The notes beneath the pieces are model-generated. The model was given only the letters and a program-made list of their open reading frames with translations, did not search any database and was not told where the DNA came from. A DNA stretch of 64,000 nt from UBA1794 sp031552405 (GTDB lineage: Bacteria; Bacteroidota; Bacteroidia; Bacteroidales; Bacteroidaceae): NCBI GenBank assembly GCA_031552405.1, contig JAVBMN010000018.1, forward strand, positions 62,001 to 126,000. The letters are read 5' to 3'. The translations under genes and the position numbers were made by a program. Positions 33,928 through 42,842 of the stretch are shown here, piece by piece; within the stretch, counting starts at the first letter, position 1, and the number at the start of each line of letters is the position of its first letter.

Positions 33928-36900
33928 TTACACAGAATCACTGTCAACGGATTCCTCCCTTCCTGTTATTGTACTGGGAGTAGTACCATAACGCTTGGTA
34001 AAACAGCGGGTAAAATATTTGGGGTCATTAAAACCTACTTCATAAGCGATCTCGGCAATACTCATTGTATGTACAGTTTGATTCTTTCGGAGGAGCTCAT
34101 AAGCAATGTGTAAGCGGTAATTCCGAATGAACTGCCCAATGGATTGCCCGGTTAAGCCTTGCATCTTTTTATTCAACACGCTTTTGCTGATCCCCATATC
34201 TGTAATGAAATCCACAGATCCGTAATAAGGGTTGGTATAGTTCAGGCGGATGACTTCCATAAGCCTGTCTATGAACTCCTTATCTTTTGACTTCTCATCC
34301 ATCTGCAACTCCTTCATTTCCATACGCAATGCAAATCGTTGCTGGTGTCGCTTCCGGTTTTCCAGTATATTGCTTATGCGTGCCAATAACAGTTCTTCGC
34401 TGAATGGTTTCCGGATGTATTCATCAACTCCGCTTTTGTAGCTTTCCAGTTGGGCCTCGTGAGAGGTTTTTGCTGTCAGCATTAAAAACGGGATATGGGA
34501 TATGGCAAAGTTCTGTTTTACTTTGCGTGATAACTCCATGCCATCCATTACGGGCATCATCAGGTCGCTGATTATAAAGTCTATATGTGTGTGAATCAAT
34601 ATTCCCATCGCTTTGCTTCCGCTTTCTGCTTCCAGTATATTATAGGGTTCTTCAAGTATGGAACGGATGTATTTTCGCATGTCGTTGTTGTCATCCACGA
34701 TCAGAATCATAAGCTTTCCCGACTTGGAATCAGCAGGCGGGGAGATTGCTTGATTAAGTAACGGAAGATGTAACTCAGAAGGTTTTATTGCATGTTGTGT
34801 TCCTTTCTCCCGTTCCAGAGGAAGGAGTATACGGAAAGAGCTTCCGGTCTTGGGGTTGTTACGAACCGTTATTTTCCCGTGATGCAGTTTTACGATGCAG
34901 CGGGTCAAGTACAGTCCAACTCCTGTGCCACTTTGTCCGTATACCGGGAACTGAGTATTACTTCGGGACTGATAAAACTTGTCAAATATCCTGGGAATAT
35001 CTTCTTCCTTGATACCCGTTCCCGTATCTTTTACACAAATGAATAGTTTTTCCTGTCCGTTGTATAAGGGTATAGCTGCTATGTATACGCTGATAACACC
35101 TCCATTGGGAGTAAACTTGATGGCATTTGATAATAAGTTTGTCACTATCTTCTGGATGGCGTCCTGGTCAAAGAGAAACTCGGGGTTGTGGATGTGATAA
35201 TGGGTGCGAAGGGAGATACTTCGTTCTGAGGCAAACACCTCGAAAGGAGTAAGTAAAGGGGCTATAAATTGAAGGAAATCAGCGTTCGTTTTTAGTATTT
35301 CCTGTTTGCCTGCTTCCATCTTTCGAAAATCCATTAGCTGGTTTACTAATGAGAGTAGGTATTTTGAGTTTCTTTCCACAAAATGGAGCTGTTCTGTCAC
35401 CTGTGGGTCACTACTGAGTTTCAAAGCGCGCTCTATGGGGCCGGTAATCAGGGTAATTGGTGTTCGGAGCTCGTGGGTAATGTTGGTAAAGAACGAAAGT
35501 TTATCAAGCGTCATCTCCTGGACTCTTTTTGACATTTCGACGAGTTGATTTTTCTGTTGGTTGATTTTCCTGTTTTGCTCGTTCAGCTCACGGGTTCGTT
35601 CTTCCACCTTTTTGTGTAATAGCTGTTTTTGTTTTTGCAGAAAATGCATTCTACCGAGGTGTACATAAACTATAAAACCGCTTATAATGAGTAGGGTAAG
35701 GGTGATAAACCACCAGGTCTTATAGAAAAACGGTTCAATAGCTATTTTCAGCTCAGATAGGATGTGGGGGTCTTCCGACTTGCCATTTGTCACGTATTTC
35801 ACCTGAAAGGTATAGTTGCCGGGGGGGATGTTGGTATAAACGGCAAAACGGCGGCTCGCTGGGACATCAATCCATTGATCGTCAAAACCAACTAATCGGT
35901 AGCAATAAGTGGCAGTTGCATGTGATTCGTAATCGAGCGATGAGAACTCCAGAGAAAAGGAGTTGTCTCTTTCGTGAATACAAAGTTTTTGGGCTTTGCT
36001 TATATCACTACTGAGTCCTTTGTCTCCTGCAAATATTTCTTCATTCTTAATCGTTAGCCGTGTAAAAACAACTTTTGATGAGGAATGAACAGGTTTACCT
36101 AGATTATCACGTATCACAGTTAGTCCGTTAATTCCTCCGAAATACAAATCTCCATTCTTTGATTTGTGATAGGCGTTCCAATAGAATTGGTTATTAATGA
36201 GTCCATCTTCTTTGGTATAGTTCAGAAAAGTTTCATTCGCCGGATCAAAACAGGACAAGCCATAGTTTGTACTAATCCAGAGAAAGCCATTATGATCTTC
36301 CAAAATGCCACGTATACTGTTGTTTACGAGCCCCTTGCTTGAATCATACCTGGTAAATACATAATCGTTTGCTGATCTTCGGTTGGATTTATAGAATCCA
36401 TGCCCGTTACTGCCCACCCAGATACTGCCATCTGACGCCTGGCAGATACTGGTAATACGCTCCTTAACCCCCGATTCCGGATTGTCTAATTTGTATGCAA
36501 AATGACGATAGTTGAATTTATCTTCCCGGCGGGAATGCAGATCAATGACGAAAAGACCATTTTCCACTGAGCCGATCCACAAATTTCCATAGGAATCTAT
36601 CGCTGATCCCACCGTTTTATAAGCCTGATACGTCACATCCGGTTCAAAGGGATTAATCAATTGATCCTCTTTCAGGTCATAAAAGAAGATCCCTGGATTT
36701 GAACCGATCCAAATTCCATTGTTTATCGAGTCATAACATAATGATTCGATGAAAGCAACTGAATAGTTCGGATGTGTAAAAGGATTGATGTGTTTCAAAA
36801 CCCGATGCTCCGAATGCGTCAAATCCAATACTGTAATTCCCCAGCCCCAGGTTCCCACCCATAATCTGTTCCGGTTGTCGGCAGTGATACTGCTTACGGT

Positions 36901-38145
36901 ATTGTGGCTGATAGGGGTGGGAGTATGTGTTGTGTAATGTGTGAAATGTTCGCTTCCTTTTGCCTTCTTATTGAGGCCTCCTTCCACTGTACCAACCCAT
37001 AGATTGTCGGATTTATCTTCATAAATGGCATTCACAAGGTTTTGTGACAGGCTATAAGGGTTTTTCTTATCATGCACGTAATTGCTTACTGATAACCTGC
37101 GCGGAACCATCTTATTAATGCCACCCACGTCACTGCCTATCCATATCTTCTCCTGGTCTATAAGCATGCAATTCACGAAATCCGAATTAAGTCCGTTCTC
37201 TGCTTCTTCCTTTGTTTTGGAAATCCGTTCAAAGTCATCCGTAGCAGGATTGTAGACATTGATACCTTGAAAGGTGCTAATAAGTACTTGTTTATCCTCA
37301 CTGATCGCAATATCTGTGATATAGTTTTGTGATAAGGAACGTATATTCTTCTCGTTATGGGAATACCGTTTAAGTGTGTTCATGCTTTTATCGCAGTGGT
37401 ATAATCCATTGGCGGTGCCTATCCATAGTTCATTTTCCTTGTGACAGATCACGTGGATGATTGTTTGTGTGTCCAGTTTGATAATGGGCGATACAGTCCA
37501 TGTCTTTGAAGAGTGAGGCATTGCTGATACCTTGTATATGGTATTGCCCTGCCCCACCCAGGGGCTTCCGTCTTTATCGATGTCATTGATTACAACCGGA
37601 AGCGAGGCACTCAAGTGAGTTGAAAGGGTTGCAACGGATGCCACATCCCCCTTGCTGTTGAAACTGATTTTATGAAGTGCCGAACCGGTATGTAGCCATA
37701 TATTCCCCAGACTGTCTTTGGCAGCTTTTGTGGCTGGCGCTGATAATACAGCCTGTAACTGTTGTATATTTGTTTCAGGCATGGATAGTTGTAAAGTGTT
37801 CAGGCTAAGGATGTCTGTTCCTTCATCGGTGGTAATCCACAAACGGTCAAAGTCATCTTCGCATACTGTTGCTATGAAATTGCTACGAAGTTTTATGTGC
37901 GAGGTGTGGGTGTTGAAATGTATAAAATCATATCCGTCAAACCTGGAAAGTCCTCCCCCTTTTGTCGCGATCCAGATGAAACCAGGCTTATCTTTGTAGA
38001 TGCTGCTGACATTCTGATGCAGTAGCCCCTCGTTCATTGTCAGATAAGAAACTAAATATCGAGAGGCAAAGGACTCCTGAGCCTTGTGAGGTTCAGTAAC
38101 GATTAAACAGAACACAAAAAGCGCCCAATGTATCTTTCTGATCAT
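33928..38145 (-). CDS. Hybrid two-component system sensor/regulator (HTCS)
   Basis: The start at 38145 gives 1,405 residues beginning M-I-R-K-I-H-W with a signal peptide; the frame is open 17 codons further, but that stretch overlaps the promoter box. Order of domains: periplasmic Reg_prop two-bladed propeller (about 30-700), Y_Y_Y domain (about 730-800), membrane helix (about 805-830), coiled linker, HisKA with phospho-accepting H891 in H-E-L-R-T-P-I, HATPase, receiver domain with D1194 in D-L-M-M-P-V-M-D-G, and an AraC-type DNA-binding domain at the end. HTCS proteins sense oligosaccharides and induce adjacent glycan-use genes; here the divergent GH51 arabinofuranosidase is the obvious target (inference). 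Confidence 0.93.
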   Translation of the reverse strand: MIRKIHWALFVFCLIVTEPHKAQESFASRYLVSYLTMNEGLLHQNVSSIYKDKPGFIWIATKGGGLSRFDGYDFIHFNTHTSHIKLRSNFIATVCEDDFDRLWITTDEGTDILSLNTLQLSMPETNIQQLQAVLSAPATKAAKDSLGNIWLHTGSALHKISFNSKGDVASVATLSTHLSASLPVVINDIDKDGSPWVGQGNTIYKVSAMPHSSKTWTVSPIIKLDTQTIIHVICHKENELWIGTANGLYHCDKSMNTLKRYSHNEKNIRSLSQNYITDIAISEDKQVLISTFQGINVYNPATDDFERISKTKEEAENGLNSDFVNCMLIDQEKIWIGSDVGGINKMVPRRLSVSNYVHDKKNPYSLSQNLVNAIYEDKSDNLWVGTVEGGLNKKAKGSEHFTHYTTHTPTPISHNTVSSITADNRNRLWVGTWGWGITVLDLTHSEHRVLKHINPFTHPNYSVAFIESLCYDSINNGIWIGSNPGIFFYDLKEDQLINPFEPDVTYQAYKTVGSAIDSYGNLWIGSVENGLFVIDLHSRREDKFNYRHFAYKLDNPESGVKERITSICQASDGSIWVGSNGHGFYKSNRRSANDYVFTRYDSSKGLVNNSIRGILEDHNGFLWISTNYGLSCFDPANETFLNYTKEDGLINNQFYWNAYHKSKNGDLYFGGINGLTVIRDNLGKPVHSSSKVVFTRLTIKNEEIFAGDKGLSSDISKAQKLCIHERDNSFSLEFSSLDYESHATATYCYRLVGFDDQWIDVPASRRFAVYTNIPPGNYTFQVKYVTNGKSEDPHILSELKIAIEPFFYKTWWFITLTLLIISGFIVYVHLGRMHFLQKQKQLLHKKVEERTRELNEQNRKINQQKNQLVEMSKRVQEMTLDKLSFFTNITHELRTPITLITGPIERALKLSSDPQVTEQLHFVERNSKYLLSLVNQLMDFRKMEAGKQEILKTNADFLQFIAPLLTPFEVFASERSISLRTHYHIHNPEFLFDQDAIQKIVTNLLSNAIKFTPNGGVISVYIAAIPLYNGQEKLFICVKDTGTGIKEEDIPRIFDKFYQSRSNTQFPVYGQSGTGVGLYLTRCIVKLHHGKITVRNNPKTGSSFRILLPLEREKGTQHAIKPSELHLPLLNQAISPPADSKSGKLMILIVDDNNDMRKYIRSILEEPYNILEAESGSKAMGILIHTHIDFIISDLMMPVMDGMELSRKVKQNFAISHIPFLMLTAKTSHEAQLESYKSGVDEYIRKPFSEELLLARISNILENRKRHQQRFALRMEMKELQMDEKSKDKEFIDRLMEVIRLNYTNPYYGSVDFITDMGISKSVLNKKMQGLTGQSIGQFIRNYRLHIAYELLRKNQTVHTMSIAEIAYEVGFNDPKYFTRCFTKRYGTTPSTITGREESVDSDSV

Positions 38146-38165
38146 ATCAACTATTTTTGCTCCTG

Positions 38166-38196
38166 CAAATGTATGTGATCCTCTTATCTCTTGCAA
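38166..38196 (-). promoter_or_regulatory. Promoter of the HTCS gene
   Basis: On the minus strand TTG (38194-38196) and TACATTTG (38166-38173) are 20 nt apart. Its location inside the upstream extension of the open frame supports translation from 38145. Confidence 0.75.
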
Positions 38197-38281
38197 GAAA
38201 CAAAACCGAAGATTTAGGGTAGTATTCCTTTTGTCCGCCTATTCAGCACAATTATCCACCTGCTTCTTTTATTTCAAATAC

Positions 38282-38289
38282 TATCTTTG
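38282..38289 (+). promoter_or_regulatory. Promoter box for the GH51 gene
   Basis: TATCTTTG (TAnnTTTG) is 77 nt before the GH51 start codon. The space between this and the HTCS promoter (38174-38281) is where an HTCS operator would be expected; I see no clear direct repeat there. Confidence 0.6.
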
Positions 38290-38365
38290 CACCTGCAAAT
38301 GATCTCTTAATTACGTGTTGGGTCAATTGCCAGATAGTTTAAATGCAACTCTTTAATTTAATTGT

Positions 38366-39937
38366 ATGATGAGAAGTAAATTTCCTTTCGTCCTTCTTCT
38401 TACCGCATGGGTAACATCTTCCGTATGTGCCTTTGCAGGCAGAGCCGCTCAGGAGCCGGGCTCAGAGAACAAAGTCATGGTGTTGAAAGACCGTGAAAAG
38501 ATAAAGTATAACCCCATGATATTTGGGCAGTTTATTGAGCATTTCGATAATCAGGTGTATGGAGGTATCTATGATCCGCAGTCGAAGTTCTCCGACAGTG
38601 ATGGTTTCAGGATCGATGTCATGGAGGCTTTGAAGGAACTTAAGATCCCTGTGGTTCGTTGGCCCGGTGGCTGTTTTGCTTCTACATACCACTGGCTGGA
38701 CGGGGTAGGCCTGGAACGGACTCCCGTATATGATAAGACCTGGCAAGTGGAAGATCCGAATACCTTCGGAACGGATGAGTTTATAACCTGGTGCCGGAAG
38801 ATTGGGGCAGAACCTTTCATCTGTACCAATGCCGGAACGGGTACGCCGGAGGAGATGAGCGACTGGGTGGAATATTGCAACCTTACCGTAGGGAAGTGGG
38901 CCAAGCTGCGTGAAAAGAACGGTCACAAGGAACCCTACCACGTGAAGTACTGGAGCGTGGGCAATGAAAACTGGGGTGGCCACGAACTGGGAGCACGGAC
39001 AATAGCCGAGTGGGGCCCGATGGTCAGAGAATCGGCCAAACTGATGCGCAGCGTAACGAAAGATGCCAAGCTCTTTGCTGCGGCTACTTCCGATAGGAAC
39101 TGGACACTCCCCCTGTTGAAAGCCGCCGGTAACCAGCTGGACTACATCTCGGTACACGGTTATTGGGATCCGGCTTTTCACTATAACAACCTCACTCCCT
39201 ATCTGGAATGCATGATGCGTAGCGATGGCCCCGAGAATGACATACAGCGAACCATCGCCATATTGGAGGAAGCCGGTTTTGCAGGAAAGATAAAGATAGC
39301 CTACGATGAATGGAACCTTCGCAACTGGCACCACCCGTGGCACGGCGATTTTCGCCGCGGATTTGAGTTGGAGGCTCGCAGGAAGAATGATATCCAATCC
39401 TCTTACACCATGGCCGACGCTCTTTTCTCTGCCTGTTTCCTTAACGCTTGTCTCCGCAATGCAAAAGATGTAGAGATGGCCTGCTTCTCTCCGATTATAA
39501 ATACGCGCGGAGCGATCTTTGTACATCCGGAAGGTATATTGAAGCGGACCACATTCTATACGCTATACATGTATGCCAACCTCTTGCAGGATCACATCGT
39601 TCCCATTGAAAGTTCCACGGAGAAGCTGACCTCCGGAAACCGCTCTACCGCCGTGTTGGATGTGGTACTTACCTCCGATCAGCAGGGAAAGCGTTTTGTA
39701 TATGCCATTGTGAACAAGGACCCGAAACGCTCCATTGAACTGAAGCTCGACTTTGAAAAGATGGGCAAGAAAGCTCCGGCTGCACTGAAAGGCGAAGTCC
39801 TGACAGGGAAAACCCCGGACGATTACAACGATATCGGCGCAGAGCAGAGAGTAGTTCCTCAGAAAAAAGAGTTCAAAGTAAAGGACGGCGCCATCACGCT
39901 GCCTCCGCACTCATTGACCTTTATTGCAGTGGACTGA
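38366..39937 (+). CDS. Secreted GH51 alpha-L-arabinofuranosidase
   Basis: The 523-residue protein has a signal peptide (cleavage near A24-G25) and a full GH51 catalytic module. The acid/base is E201 in V-G-N-E-N-W-G-G and the nucleophile is E315 in Y-D-E-W-N. The C-terminal beta-sandwich follows. It removes terminal arabinofuranosyl units from arabinan or arabinoxylan, probably in the periplasm. It is transcribed divergently from an HTCS regulator. No SusC/SusD pair is present in the window, so this is a minimal regulator-enzyme locus. A second ATG follows immediately (38369). Confidence 0.93.
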   Translation: MMRSKFPFVLLLTAWVTSSVCAFAGRAAQEPGSENKVMVLKDREKIKYNPMIFGQFIEHFDNQVYGGIYDPQSKFSDSDGFRIDVMEALKELKIPVVRWPGGCFASTYHWLDGVGLERTPVYDKTWQVEDPNTFGTDEFITWCRKIGAEPFICTNAGTGTPEEMSDWVEYCNLTVGKWAKLREKNGHKEPYHVKYWSVGNENWGGHELGARTIAEWGPMVRESAKLMRSVTKDAKLFAAATSDRNWTLPLLKAAGNQLDYISVHGYWDPAFHYNNLTPYLECMMRSDGPENDIQRTIAILEEAGFAGKIKIAYDEWNLRNWHHPWHGDFRRGFELEARRKNDIQSSYTMADALFSACFLNACLRNAKDVEMACFSPIINTRGAIFVHPEGILKRTTFYTLYMYANLLQDHIVPIESSTEKLTSGNRSTAVLDVVLTSDQQGKRFVYAIVNKDPKRSIELKLDFEKMGKKAPAALKGEVLTGKTPDDYNDIGAEQRVVPQKKEFKVKDGAITLPPHSLTFIAVD

Positions 39938-39943
39938 CTTGAA

Positions 39944-40966
39944 TCAGTCGATCGTATAATTCATCTTACGGGTAAGATTGCCTTTCTGGCGGGAAGTTTT
40001 GCGGCGCTTAAAGGCGGTGCGCAAGATCTTCCTGGCCAGTCCGGTACGCTTGCTGTACGTTTCAAAGGTGTCGGTGTGGAAGTCGAAATCGCTTTCCCAG
40101 CAGCCGCGGGGTGACACGTAGCAGTAGGTGAAGTTTTCCAGGTCGAGGCCTGTATCCTCAGTTTCTTTTTCCAACATGACAAGGTTCTGTTTCTCCGGAT
40201 ACAGGCACATTACGCCTCGTTCCCGACAGGATGCTACGAGGGGAGTAATCACGCGGTCAAAGAGGTCATGGATCTTGCCAAGATTAAAGTTATGATATGC
40301 GCTGTGGCCGATCTCCTGAATGGGACGCAGCTGTAGAATGTCAATAGGGATACCCTCGAAAGTTTTCCAGAAGCGGCTCAATTCTTCAATATTATCCTCG
40401 TTCATGGTGTAGTTGAGGCGTATCTTGAGCGTGGGGTATGCCGCTTTGAGGGGGATAAAGTCGCGCAGCAGGCGTTCGAAGTCGCTGAACTTTCCGTTCT
40501 CCATGAAATATTCGTAGGTTTCTTTCAAGGTGCCATGTGCAGAGATGGTGATCTCGTGAAGGCCGGCTTCGGCCAGTTCCATTAGTCTCTCTCTTGTAAG
40601 CAGGCTTCCGTTGGTGGTCAGGGAGATATAGGGCACTTTATACTTGCTCCCTACACGAACAATGGCAGGGAGATCCTTATAGATAGCAGGCTCTGCCCCG
40701 CAGCCAATTTGCAGCTTCAGTGCCCGGTGAAACAGCCCGCCGGCTATCTGCTCAATATCTTGCGCGGAGAATGTACCGCGCATAGCCTTCCGTTTCTCTT
40801 CATCACTGAAGTAGCACATTCTGCAGCGGAAGTTACACGTCAATACAGGATCCAGAAAGATGCCCAGATAGCGTCTTCCGGTACTATGAAACAAGTAAAG
40901 ACCCAGCAACTTGAGTCGTTTGCTTTTGATGTGCCCTGACAGCTTGAATAGTTGATACAGATTCAT
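39944..40966 (-). CDS. Radical SAM protein
   Basis: The 340-residue protein carries the radical SAM cluster motif C-N-F-R-C-R-M-C (C-x3-C-x2-C, near residue 43) and the glycine-rich S-adenosylmethionine region L-T-T-N-G-S-L-L. The C-terminal part has T-Y-C-Y-V-S-P-R-G-C-W, two cysteines that fall short of a full SPASM set, then a very basic tail. Members of this group often modify peptides or sugars, but nothing nearby identifies the substrate. It is separated from the next minus-strand gene by a 70-bp inverted repeat. Confidence 0.85.
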   Translation of the reverse strand: MNLYQLFKLSGHIKSKRLKLLGLYLFHSTGRRYLGIFLDPVLTCNFRCRMCYFSDEEKRKAMRGTFSAQDIEQIAGGLFHRALKLQIGCGAEPAIYKDLPAIVRVGSKYKVPYISLTTNGSLLTRERLMELAEAGLHEITISAHGTLKETYEYFMENGKFSDFERLLRDFIPLKAAYPTLKIRLNYTMNEDNIEELSRFWKTFEGIPIDILQLRPIQEIGHSAYHNFNLGKIHDLFDRVITPLVASCRERGVMCLYPEKQNLVMLEKETEDTGLDLENFTYCYVSPRGCWESDFDFHTDTFETYSKRTGLARKILRTAFKRRKTSRQKGNLTRKMNYTID

Positions 40967-40970
40967 ATGG

Positions 40971-41040
40971 TAGGGGCGGACCTATGTGTCCGCCCTGAAT
41001 ATGGTTTATGTATTAGGGCGGACACGCAGGTCCGCCCCTA
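40971..41040. repeat. 70-bp inverted-repeat element with GGGGCGGAC/GTCCGCCCC arms
   Basis: The left arm (40971-40996, starting TAGGGGCGGACCTATG) and the right arm (41015-41040) are complementary at 24 of 26 positions, and each arm also contains its own GGGCGGAC/GTCCGCCC palindrome. This matches a widespread bacterial REP/MITE-like intergenic sequence (recalled). It lies between two minus-strand genes. Confidence 0.85.
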
Positions 41041-41066
41041 CGGGTTGCATGGTATGCGTTCTTGCA

Positions 41067-42269
41067 TTACATCTCCAGATCGCCATCAAACACCTCGTGC
41101 CAGGCAAGTCCCTGCTTGTTGAGTTGTTCCATGAACGGATCGGGATTAAACTCTTCTACATTATATACTCCCGGCTTTTTCCAGATGCCTTTCATGAACA
41201 TCATGGCGCCTATCATGGCGGGTACTCCGGTGGTATAACTTACGCCCTGCATGCCGGTTTCGAGGTAAGCCTCGCGGTGGCTGCAGTTGTTGTATACATA
41301 ATAGGTGCGTTCTTTTCCGTCTTTGATGCCACGGATGCGACAACCAATGCTGGTTTCACCTTCGTAGTTTTCACCCAGATCCTGAGGGTTGGGGAGTACG
41401 GCTTTAAGGAATTGCAGCGGTACGATCTTCTGTCCGTTATAATCGATCTCGTCGATGCGGGCCATACCAATGTTCTGTATTACACGCAGGTGGGTGAGGT
41501 ATTCCTGTCCGAAGGTCATCCAGAAGCGGGCGCGCTTGATCGTGGGGAAGTTGAGCACCAGCGACTCCAGCTCTTCGTGGTACATCAGGTAGCTTTCACG
41601 CGGGCCGACATTGGGGTATGTCACGGGCTGGTGTATTTCCAGTGAGCCGGTTTCCACCCACTGTCCGTCCTGATAGTAGCGTCCTTTTTGCGTAATCTCG
41701 CGGATGTTGATCTCGGGGTTGAAGTTAGTGGCAAAGGCTTTGTGGTGATCTCCGGCATTGCAGTCTACAATGTCCAGGTAGTGCATCTCGTCAAAATAGT
41801 GCTTGGCTGCATAAGCTGTATATACTCCGCTCACACCGGGATCGAATCCGCAGCCCAGGATGGCAGTCAGTCCGGCCTTCTCGAAACGTTCGCGGTAGGC
41901 CCACTGCCAGCTGTACTGGAAGTTGGCATTCTCCGGCGATTCATAATTGGCTGTGTCCAAGTAGTTTACTCCGGCTTCCAGACAGGCATCCATGATGGTA
42001 AGATCTTGATAAGGGAGGGCCACATTGATTACTAGTTCGGGTTCGAATTGGTTGAACAGCGCCACCAGTTCCGGCACATTGTTGGCATCTACCTGTGCAG
42101 TGGATATGCGGGCTTTCCCGTATTTGGCAATAGCCTGTGCAATCTCGTCACAGGATGATTTCCTGCGGCTGGCTATCAGTATATCCGTAAACACGTCGGC
42201 ATTCTGCGCCAGCTTGTGAGCCACCACGGTTCCTACTCCTCCGGCGCCAATCATAATCACTTTACCCAT
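41067..42269 (-). CDS. Saccharopine dehydrogenase-family protein, probable carboxy(nor)spermidine dehydrogenase
   Basis: The 400-residue protein has an N-terminal Rossmann fold (G-A-G-G-V-G-T-V-V at 8-16) and the saccharopine-dehydrogenase-like second domain (G-C-G-F-D-P-G-V near 137). Length and sequence type match carboxynorspermidine/carboxyspermidine dehydrogenase (CASDH), which condenses a diamine with aspartate semialdehyde in the polyamine route used by gut Bacteroidota. The partner decarboxylase is not in this window. It is divergent from yjbQ. The specific reaction is assigned by recalled similarity. Confidence 0.8.
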   Translation of the reverse strand: MGKVIMIGAGGVGTVVAHKLAQNADVFTDILIASRRKSSCDEIAQAIAKYGKARISTAQVDANNVPELVALFNQFEPELVINVALPYQDLTIMDACLEAGVNYLDTANYESPENANFQYSWQWAYRERFEKAGLTAILGCGFDPGVSGVYTAYAAKHYFDEMHYLDIVDCNAGDHHKAFATNFNPEINIREITQKGRYYQDGQWVETGSLEIHQPVTYPNVGPRESYLMYHEELESLVLNFPTIKRARFWMTFGQEYLTHLRVIQNIGMARIDEIDYNGQKIVPLQFLKAVLPNPQDLGENYEGETSIGCRIRGIKDGKERTYYVYNNCSHREAYLETGMQGVSYTTGVPAMIGAMMFMKGIWKKPGVYNVEEFNPDPFMEQLNKQGLAWHEVFDGDLEM

Positions 42270-42308
42270 ATTCTATTTCCTTATATATCGTTTTGAGTTT
42301 TAAGCGAG

Positions 42309-42316
42309 CAAAGATA
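42309..42316 (-). promoter_or_regulatory. Promoter box for the saccharopine dehydrogenase-family gene
   Basis: The minus strand reads TATCTTTG, 40 nt before the start codon. Confidence 0.6.
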
Positions 42317-42348
42317 GAGAAAAAAAGGAAATCATAGCATTTTTTATA

Positions 42349-42356
42349 TACCTTTG
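42349..42356 (+). promoter_or_regulatory. Promoter box for yjbQ-rmuC
   Basis: TACCTTTG matches TAnnTTTG, 53 nt before the yjbQ start codon. Confidence 0.6.
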
Positions 42357-42408
42357 TCGAAGAATCCTTATAAAACTCCGTAAGGAAAACCTTCTAAATG
42401 ATTCTGTT

Positions 42409-42822
42409 ATGTGTACAACCTTTGACATTCATCTGCCCGAGTTTCGTCGCGGATACCACTTGGTAACAGCCGAGATATTGCGTCACATTCCTGCACTCCC
42501 GCGTAACGGGTTGATGGTGCTTTTTATTAAACATACTTCGGCGGCCTTGACGCTCAATGAGAATGCGGATCCGGATGTGCGGCGCGACTTTGCTGCTTTC
42601 TTTGATCGTATCATTCCTGATGGCGCTTCGTATCTTATCCATACAATGGAAGGAGCCGATGATATGCCTGCGCACATCAAGGCTTCGCTGCTGGGAGCTT
42701 CCATCACCCTCCCCATTCGCGCGGGTCGTCTTAACCTGGGGACTTGGCAGGGTATATACCTGTGTGAGTTTCGCAATCATGCCGGACCGCGTACAATCTC
42801 TGTTACTTTGATGGGGGAGTAA
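42409..42822 (+). CDS. YjbQ / UPF0047 family protein
   Basis: The 137-residue protein has the family landmarks H-T-S-A-A-L-T-L-N-E-N (near 44-54), D-V-R-R-D-F, and the final L-G-T-W-Q-G-I-Y-L-C-E-F. YjbQ proteins form trimers with a metal-like site; some have weak thiamine-phosphate synthase activity in vitro. rmuC follows 20 bp later, so they may be co-transcribed. Confidence 0.9.
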   Translation: MCTTFDIHLPEFRRGYHLVTAEILRHIPALPRNGLMVLFIKHTSAALTLNENADPDVRRDFAAFFDRIIPDGASYLIHTMEGADDMPAHIKASLLGASITLPIRAGRLNLGTWQGIYLCEFRNHAGPRTISVTLMGE

Positions 42823-42842
42823 CCTTATAAACTAGTATTTAT

